Of a stretch of 64,000 nt of DNA, positions 56,216-64,000 are shown piece by piece. The translations under genes were made by a program, and so were the position numbers. The DNA is taken from the NCBI GenBank assembly GCA_035079385.1, contig JAVHKY010000063.1:558001-622000 (forward strand), read 5' to 3'. Numbering within the stretch: position 1 is the stretch's first letter; each line of letters opens with the position of its first letter. Below the pieces are notes generated by a model. That model was not told the DNA's origin. It did not search any database and was given only the letters and a program-made list of their open reading frames with translations. The stretch is from Aspidiotus rigidus. Lineage: Eukaryota > Arthropoda > Insecta > Hemiptera > Diaspididae.

Positions 56216-57186
56216 TCTAATATATAAAATAGAATGTTTGTCTGTCTGTCTGTATGTATGTATATCTGTATGTATGTTCGTCCATAACTTTCGAACGCCT
56301 TCACCTATCGACCTGGAATTTTTTTTGAAAAATTTCGTTTTTTCTGGGTCAGGTTCTTAAATACATTTCGATGTTTTGACTCCCTGAAGGTGGAGTAGGG
56401 GGCGACAAAATTAGGAAAAGCGGGCATTATCGAGTACTGAAACTGCTCTGCGCTGTACGTTAGACCTACGCGCATTGAGTGGCGCAGTTTCGAAAATTGA
56501 ATTATTGTGATAACTCGAGTATAACTCATTTTTATGAAAAATTGAAGAGAACAAAAATTGTAGCCCCTGTAATTTCCTTTCGAATGAGCCCGGTTCCAGA
56601 TTTTTAGGAGGAAATTTTGTGACTACAGTATTCGCTGTACTTCCATACTAAGTACAGTAAGTTATTTTATTCACAGTTTTAAAAACACCTACATAAAGGA
56701 TTTTACATCCGGTATCTCATACAAGAACCAATGTCTATAGACACGGTGCGCACTGCGTATGGGCTAGCGGAAATGACCCTTTTTTTTACCTGTTGTCCGT
56801 GTGTTTTCTTAGGGACTGGCAAAATGTCAATGGATTTGTCTGTATTCTGCTGCGATGAATACAGGCTTCACGCGTTAAGTCAGCTCTCAAGTGAATTAGT
56901 GTGTAAAAAATTTAATTTGGTGATTTTATTTTTGTGCGACTCGGAACTTTGATATATTTTTATAAGTACAGTCGCAGTTTTTGGTGTCTATTTTCTTATT
57001 TTTGAACTGAATAGTTGTGAATTTTGCAAAACTCTTTCCACTGTTTCTTTTTTAAAAATTCATCTGAATTCCAAGATACCTACAAAACACACATACCTAC
57101 AAGATACAGATACCTATAAAACACAGATATCTACTCAACACACAGCTAGCGGTCAGGCGCGCCGGAGGCGCGTCGCCAACCGCTAG
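56216..57186 (+). mobile_element. Helitron-like non-autonomous element, complete (copy H1)
   Basis: It starts TCTAATATATAAAATAG followed by a GTCTGTATGTATG-rich stretch. It ends with a GC-rich palindromic segment (CTAGCGGT ... ACCGCTAG). Flanking bases are A at 56215 and T at 57187, as expected for Helitron insertion between A and T without target duplication. The 971-bp body has no Rep/helicase. Related pieces lie at 23211, 25736, 44862 and 50763. Confidence 0.8.
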
Positions 57187-57513
57187 TTACCCTATAAAAT
57201 ATTCCGGCAAAGTGATTTCTAGAATACATTCAGTTTAACTCATGTACGGTATACATAGGCTTATTTGTTAGCTGAAACCATTACAAATAGAAGTATTTTC
57301 ATTTGATATTCTAATATTGCTCTTAACGCACACTTTTGACCATATGGATTCGTATGCGTATTTTTGAATACGTTACTTCGGTACAGTATAATAAAGGTAT
57401 ACTTATATAGACGGATTTTCGACGCTAAAAAATTTAAAATTCGACATTACGTACTCACTACTCAGCATTTAAAAAATGAAGCGCGTTATGAAAATAAAAA
57501 ACATCTCTATCCA

Positions 57514-57711
57514 CACTGAGAAAAGGAAATAGTCTTGGTGACTAGAGAAAAAGTGTTAATTAAGGCAATTCACCCATTTGTATTCACTATGACCAGATTT
57601 TACAGTTAAAATAATTGGGAGAACTGATCAAATCGACAGAAAAAAAGGCGACTGTCTTAAGTTAATACTTTTTTTCTATGTAGTTACCGAGACTATTCTC
57701 TTCTCTCAGTG
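57514..57711. mobile_element. MITE with CACTGAGA terminal inverted repeats
   Basis: Left end CACTGAGAAAAGGAAATAGT and inverted right end CACTGAGAGAAGAGAATAGT match over the termini and further inward (GGTGACTA versus GGTAACTA). The element is 198 bp and non-coding. Confidence 0.8.
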
Positions 57712-57959
57712 CATGATGAACAACAATACTCGTAAATAATAGAAAATAGAAGAAATTATAACTCAAGGTGGCGAGAGATACTCAAGAATACTTAGTGTGT
57801 TAGGTAACATAAGACTTTGTTTTCAACTTTTTTTTCTCAAAATTGATTTATTCTATACTCGGCATTATTTGGTAAAATAAGTTTTATTGCATTCAGGGTA
57901 ATAAACGCCCGTTTATTGCCCGGGTGGCGGCGTTTACAACCCTTTATACAATAAAATAT

Positions 57960-58052
57960 CGTACGCAACTTGGTGAAAAAAAGTGAAAAGTTACTTCTCG
58001 CGCCATTTGCACTCGAAGGTCACTCTTCACTTTTTTTCCCCTAGCTGCGTAA
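57960..58052. repeat. short imperfect palindrome
   Basis: TACGCAACTTGGTGAAAAAA at the left is mirrored by TTTTTTTCCCCTAGCTGCGTA at the right, with inner AGTGAAAAGT/ACTCTTCACT. It is possibly a small fold-back element in intron 2 of the divergent Runx gene. Confidence 0.55.
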
Positions 58053-58914
58053 TATACTATTATTCCCAAGCCCCTTAGCCCCTAGTACGTGCTCATACCT
58101 TATTAGCACTTGAGTACCTACGTATTAAGGAAATGGTTCGACAAAAGTCGCGAAGAATCCGTTCTTTCTATTTATAATATACGTTTTCTAGAATATATGC
58201 GGACGCTAGACTGATAAATGAACATTACCACAACGTAGAAGTCGAGTCGTAAAGTTCCGAACAGTATAACAGCAGCGTATCCTCATTGGTCGTACGAAGT
58301 CAAAACACGACGGCGTTCCGACGTCGTTGTACGTCGCGTCGTATCGTGTAGCGTCGCGTCGCATCTTCATTGGGTGTACAATTTGATCATTCGCAGAAGC
58401 AAAAATGGCGATGATTTCCTACAGTCTTCTGCTTCAATGTATCATATCAAGCCAAAAAAGTGGAAACATTTGATAATTTCTACATCGCTCAGTAAACAAG
58501 AAACCGATAGGTATTGTAACTTGCAGATTTATTGTTAAATCTTATTAAAGGTCTCACAAAAAAAGTTTAAGCGTTGACGAGTTGAGAAATTCTTAAAACA
58601 GACAATGGTAGCCAAAAATAAATTGGGTCTCAAGTAACTGGGCATTATGACGCGAGATTAATCATCATCAGTCGGCCCCCCTCCTAAAATTCTCTCCTGC
58701 ATGAATTCCCTTGAAAATACAAACTTTTAAGCCCAAATAATTTTTTGAGTGTTGATGTACTGGTATCCATTTTCTGTCTTTTATTTTTGGTATAATGATA
58801 TAGCAATTCAATGTAGTAAGAATTCCACGCTGAAATGATTCGAATATTATGAAATTTGATAATACTGTATTAAGCGTCCGAGCTAATCTAAGACGTCGTA
58901 TCTCCATAGTCGAT

Positions 58915-59201
58915 CGGGCATGGGCAACCTGCGGCCCGCGGAGAGGAAATTAAAACTTGAGAAAAATAAATTCTTATGACGTTTTTAGCCTGATTCACAA
59001 CTTATGGAAATCGTATTGAGATATCAATAGACAGGTTTGCATTCGATGCATATTTCAACTGGCGAAGAAATGGGTATTATGAATTCACTCGCTGTTCTCA
59101 TTTTATAATTTGAGTAGATAATCGTGCAATCGTGTGCAGCCCGTGACACTTGTCAGTAGCTAGAATGTGGCCCACTAGTCATAAAAGGTTGCCCACGCCT
59201 G
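58915..59201. mobile_element. hAT-like MITE
   Basis: Left end CGGGCATGGGCAACCTGCGG and inverted right end CAGGCGTGGGCAACCTTTTA carry the CAxGxxTGGGCAACC termini common to hAT elements, with GCGGCCCGCGG and TGTGGCCCACTAG subterminal words. It is 287 bp and non-coding. No 8-bp target duplication could be matched. Confidence 0.65.
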
Positions 59202-60131
59202 ATGCACAACAGCTCCTAACTTTGTCCATATCGAATAATCTAATTCTAAGTAGGTAGTAGCTATGGTTGTTCCCATCTTGGAAGAGAATAATGCGTAGTC
59301 TCCTCGTTCCGAATCATTTTTCGAGTTATTTTGAAAAAGTATGGCGAGTGAACTACAGGTCCATCACACTCTTCCTCTTAATTTGTGATCGGAATGAATA
59401 CGCGCAGTATATTTGACAGAATCAACGTTAAGTGATGCTCTTTTCGGAGTATAACCCCCTTACTTGTATTGTACCATTTTTGAATTCATCGTCATCGAAT
59501 CAATTTTTCCTTTAATTTACGGCTCATGATAGAATTTTAAACAGAAATTTTACTAAAATAGTTGAACTTCGGTATTATCGGTGTTGGCGATAGTAGGTAT
59601 TGATTAAGAAATCAACCCATGTACGATTTACTTTGTATCAGCATAATGTAGACGTCTGAAGCTGACTCATAAAGCATCCCTTTGTCGCAAGTTAGTATGT
59701 TCGTTTGGAAAGCGTAATTTATAAGGATATCCACGTGGAATGAGCGAACAAACTTAAAAATGACGTTTATATACTTGTATTAAAATTAGAATTTCATTTA
59801 CACTCACTGCATACTTTGATTTTCTATCTCAAGTGTACGAAATTCGTCTTTCTATATAAACATAGTCACTTTTACGAGGCGATGGCGCCTGACTATGTTG
59901 TTTACGCCGTAAATTTTTCGTATCTCATTAACTCGTAATCATCATTCAAAAGTTATGGGTCTAAAAGCGATATACATCAGCTTCATCGAATATATTTAAA
60001 TCCAAGACCTCCATCTAAACCATCATCGCACCGAAATGCAGTAGCCTATAGCATATAATAAGTACATATTACGATCGAAAGTTTATAGATACGTCCGTAT
60101 GTCATGAAAATACCCGTCGTTTGTGTTACAG

Positions 60132-60341
60132 GCTTCGCTTACTATCCGGGACCGAATCCGTTTTTCTTCAACTCGTATCCGATACCTCCTATACAGTGGT
60201 GGGATGCGAACTACGTTAACGCGCTCTCATCCGAGCTCTTATCTAATCAAATAGTGGCACTTAGTAATCATCAGCCGACACCTACACCACAATTCGGTTT
60301 ACATAATGGCTATTTCCAGTATCCGACCGCAGCTTTTCCAG
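60132..60341 (+). CDS. Runx: Runx transcription factor, divergent paralog, coding exon 3
   Basis: The acceptor TTGTGTTACAG and the donor CCAG|GTAATT, both phase 1, delimit 70 codons that continue the frame from exon 2: SFAYYPGPNPFFFNSYPIPP, IQWWDANYVNALSSELL, then a Pro/Thr/Gln stretch and FQYPTAAFP. This fits the aromatic, Pro-rich region after a Runt domain. The WRPY-type C-terminus is not in this exon, so at least one further exon is expected downstream. Confidence 0.8.
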
Positions 60342-61107
60342 GTAATTATCGCCTAAACGTATCCTGACATCGACCTTTTAATTACTATACCCGTTTTGTA
60401 TGTTACCCATCCTATAGCTTGTAAGTGATATGAATTTTTAATGTATTTCACTACAATAGTTTGATCCTCCTCTGATGCGTAATTTATTTATTTTTTTCAT
60501 CTTTAAATTAAATCGACAATTAGTATCCTGGGGTGCTACCCTTGTGTAAAGTAGATATGGTTTTCTCTCTCTCTCTCTCTCTTTTTTTTTTTTTAACTGG
60601 TGACTTATAATTTTATGGTACAAAATTGATTGAAAAATACAAATAAATTACGACTGGTTCTATAACGAGTGTGCCTCTACAACTGGTCGTAATACCTTTG
60701 TTATTACCTTTTTAAGTGAAAGAAAAGAGGGCGTATACTACGATAAGTTTCTACAAACATGTTTAATATCATACCCATGTTTTCATTATTCATGTGTCAA
60801 TATATGTGGTGCCTAATATACCTATACCTATAATGAATACTGCGTGTACTCGTTCAGAAACAATTTCGCTCGTTGACATGCCACCAAAATAAACAAACTA
60901 AGGGGAAAATAGTCACCGTCAGTCCAATTACGTTTGTATTATAAAATATTTATAATAGGCTACTTTACTACTCTACATAGAAATCAGCCATGTTTTTTTC
61001 CTACTAACGTCAAGGATACCGTCGTGTTGAAGTGCGCCGAAGTTCAAAATAAATAGAAAATACATAATAATGATATTATATCGCGAGACATATTTTTATC
61101 CACAGAA

Positions 61108-61323
61108 GGTACTGTGGCGTCGTGGCCTCACCCTCTCGCAAGTCTCGCGTTTTCAATTCTTCGCAGCTCGCCTCTTCGCGGTGCATATTGCATATCGTGT
61201 ATCTTTATTCTGCCCTCTCTCGTCGTTCTGAATGTGTGCGTGTGTATAAGATACGAAAGTATACTACTGTATATCGCCGCTAGTGTCGAATATATTACTC
61301 TCTTTTGTCTCACCCTTATCTGA
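61108..61323 (+). CDS. possible further exon of the divergent Runx gene
   Basis: A pyrimidine-rich acceptor (TTTTTATCCACAG) is followed by a frame compatible with phase 1 from exon 3, starting EGTVASWPHPLASLAFSI and ending at a TGA at 61321-61323. The product is hydrophobic and has no Runx C-terminal landmark, so this may be chance. If real it would give a short alternative C-terminus. Confidence 0.2.
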   Translation, partial: GTVASWPHPLASLAFSILRSSPLRGAYCISCIFILPSLVVLNVCVCIRYESILLYIAASVEYITLFCLTLI

Positions 61324-64000
61324 CCCTTCTAATAATAACCCTTAACCCGAAGGGTAAATCAAATCAAAGTGGTGAGTCAGTGTGTACCCACAATGGCAGC
61401 CAAGATGGCGGTTCATTTTTGAGAGTTATATTGTTGCCAAAAAAGAGCGCACACACATTGCGAGTATTATTTATAGTAAAACTTTTTACGCCCCCCTCCC
61501 CCCCCCAGGTCATATTCATGCGTAAGCTATTACGTATAATGCGATGAGAGTATGTCTGTATATGCTTTTATACAAGTACATCGCAGTTTTGAAGACGATG
61601 AGCGCGGGTCAATCGTTGTTTCCGTTCCACCGCGTGCGTTTTTACGATAATCACGAACAGCACAGTGCAGTAATGGTCACCCGCTGACATAATTTGTTCG
61701 ACAAAATCACGTCCACGTCATTCTTGAACGTGTTGAAAATCAACTTACTCGCGTTAGTCAAGCGCGTAAAATTATAGATGATGGCTTGACCTGTATTGAT
61801 TAGAGGCCTCGGAAAAATATACAGATGAATTTACATCGGTGAACGTCATCCGACATTTGTGCTCGTATTCTCCCCAAACGGCGACGATCATTTTGATCAG
61901 AAAAATAGTGGAAGTAGCTCTCACAACGTACAACAACGACATCGTGCACTAATTTGATGAATAACTCTTTCATGTCCCGTGTGTTGGCACATGTGAAAAA
62001 CCATTAAGCGTTAAAAGTACTCGAAACATAATTATTTCAATTTCCTATGACTCACGTGCACCCAGTTACATCTCATTGAAAGACAATCAATGCAACTCCA
62101 TCAGGAATGAAACATTACAGTAGGAAGCCAAAGCTGTTAAATCTGTATACAAAAGTTTTTCGACTCAATCGTCACCACAATTAGACTGAACAATTTAACA
62201 TCCAAAATTGGACTTCCTCATTTATTTTCTTCATTTTTATGTCTCTTCGAATTCACTCCTCAGGTGACCTTAAACTTGAAAATCGTGTATCACTCGTGTA
62301 AATTTACGTACTACATAATATTATTAATTGTACTTCATGAACAGAGTGGTTAGGTCGTTAAAGGTTATATCATCTTAATCTCATCAAATTAAGACAGCAT
62401 TTTATTGTCCACAACCGAAAAATTTGCGAGTTTCGTCGATCGAACGCACAGCTCTGTATTTTGTAAAATGAAGAAAAAAGAAAAATTTTAATATAGAGAC
62501 ATACGAATTATCGTCAGTTTCCTAAACTGCTACAGTAATATTAGTTTCCAAATACGGTCAATTCTATATTTTGTCTATCTCACTTGCAATCTTAGTTTCA
62601 TATACGCTTAACCATTTAACTCCTTCCTTTTGTCGTACGGTATCTTTGCAAGATCCCTAATAACCCTGTCATTCACTGTAAAACACTATAATTGGAGATA
62701 TAATGAGACTTTACCTTGTATTGGATTGAGTCAGCTTTAGCTGATTGCTGCATTCACGTTCAAGACCTGCCTTTTGGCGTAGAATGACATCATCAAAGTA
62801 CAGAAAAATCAACGTAATGCAGCCATCAGCTGGAGACTTGACCCTAAACAAGATGAAGTCCCATTATATTTTCCGAAATATAGTGTTTTACTCACTGTAG
62901 GTACTCACCTTCGTTTACACGTCCTCTCTTGTTCATCAAATGAGCAATTTATTTTATTCGGATTAAGGTCCATACCAATCTTCCAGAAAGAAAATAATGT
63001 TATCTGAAAATTCAAAGAGACTTATCTTGATGGATAATTCATTAGAAATAATACATTTAAACGGCAGAAGTGGCTTCGATTCGTTGCTACACGAGCGGAG
63101 TGAGTAGAGCAAATCGAACGAGTGGTGGATAACGTCATTCTCGCTGCTTTTCTCCAGAGATATTTTTCTATACGCATGGCTGCAAAACAAAAAGTGAAAA
63201 GAGGCTCCATCGAGAAAAGTATAACCGTGAGAAGAGTACATCAGAAAAACTGAGGAGAAAAGTAAAAAACAGTAGAGCACAAAAAAAGCAAACACGCGTC
63301 ATCGCGAAAAAGATCTTTTTATCCACCAAAAACGATTGACAAAAACGCACTTCTCAGGCATAAGTATAGAAAAAGATTTTAAAGGAGGACGAGGAATGAG
63401 AAGAATTATGAGAAGTGGGCATTTAGTAGCTTTCCTATATTGAACCTGCGAAAATTGAAATAGTTTCGATCTTAAATTATCTAAAATCTAATATTTTCAA
63501 TTAAATTTTTGTGCGTTACTTTACTCTCGCATCCTCGTTTTGTATTATCAAAGTTGAAAGTTTGCTTTTGGCGAATCATTTTTAATTGCTAGTAAAAGTC
63601 TGAAGCAACATTCTGATTTTTTTTTAAATTTTTTTTTTCTTTTTCATTCTGGGCGAATACCAAAACAGCCAAGTTTCTCAACCTGTATAGTATACGTAGG
63701 TATATTTGGAATTTTAAGAGTCTGCATAAATTTAGTCTGTAGCTCAATTCTTTCGGATCCGTAATTTGATTTTTTATTCATCAATCGAAGCCGATTTTCT
63801 CCTTCTTTTTAAAATTCTCACAAGATGAAAGTATAAAAAATTACCAAGTTCGTTTCACTGCTGTACTTATGGAAGAGTTTTTTTTTCTTGTTTTTTTCCG
63901 AAATTAAAACACTACACTTGAAACGATAAAATTCACGATCAGTGGGAGAATGGATAGAAGGTAGGAAAAGAAAGGGGAAAAATGTAATTTTAGCCTCTTA
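61324..64000. other. right end of the window, no gene assigned
   Basis: This stretch is AT-rich with short motif-free ORFs. It should still lie within the divergent Runx transcription unit if its C-terminal exons are further right, but no exon with a WRPY-type end was found here. Confidence 0.4.

Larger units (their letters stand above)
52904..60131 (+). other. intron 2 of the divergent Runx gene (7.2 kb)
   Basis: This intron contains a complete Helitron-like element, a CACTGAGA MITE, a small palindrome and a hAT-like MITE. Otherwise it is AT-rich without recognisable coding sequence. A CpG-rich patch with repeated CGTCGCGTCG lies near 58310-58370. Confidence 0.75.

Overview
This is eukaryotic, AT-rich, intron-bearing DNA, most likely from an insect or a close arthropod relative. 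Two Runt-domain (Runx) transcription-factor genes lie about 37 kb apart in divergent orientation, resembling the clustered Runx paralogs known from insects. Genus or order cannot be read from the sequence.

Layout. (1) 624-4817, minus strand: the first two coding exons of a well-conserved Runx gene; its 3' exons lie beyond the left edge. (2) 15162-22460, minus strand: a gene I do not recognise. Five exons, all joined in phase 1, give one uninterrupted reading frame of 463 codons plus stop. Its protein is built from four divergent tandem repeats, one per exon, and its introns are packed with transposons. (3) 41545-60341 and beyond, plus strand: a second, divergent Runx gene with introns of 10.9 and 7.2 kb. 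Its Runt domain is cut by an intron at exactly the same codon and phase as the first gene, and its second exon is also 114 nt long.

The rest is intronic or intergenic DNA full of mobile-element remains. There are Penelope-like retroelements: an inverted pair at 18757-20546, a long decayed copy at 46740-48700, GIY-YIG fragments near 29.2 and 34.5 kb, and a 120-bp inserted tail with a hammerhead-like core at 39071-39190. There are three Mutator-like elements, two with clear 9-bp target duplications (16850-17831, 48819-50243) and one with long terminal inverted repeats and transposase remains (36720-38747). There is also a Helitron-like family with at least five pieces, an RTE-like LINE fragment, several MITEs, a 190-bp tandem array and a perfect 109-bp-arm palindrome.

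The Runx proteins are expected to act in the nucleus as DNA-binding regulators. The four-repeat protein has no assigned function. Nothing in the window links the three genes functionally beyond their adjacency. No rRNA, convincing tRNA, CRISPR array or bacterial operon was seen.
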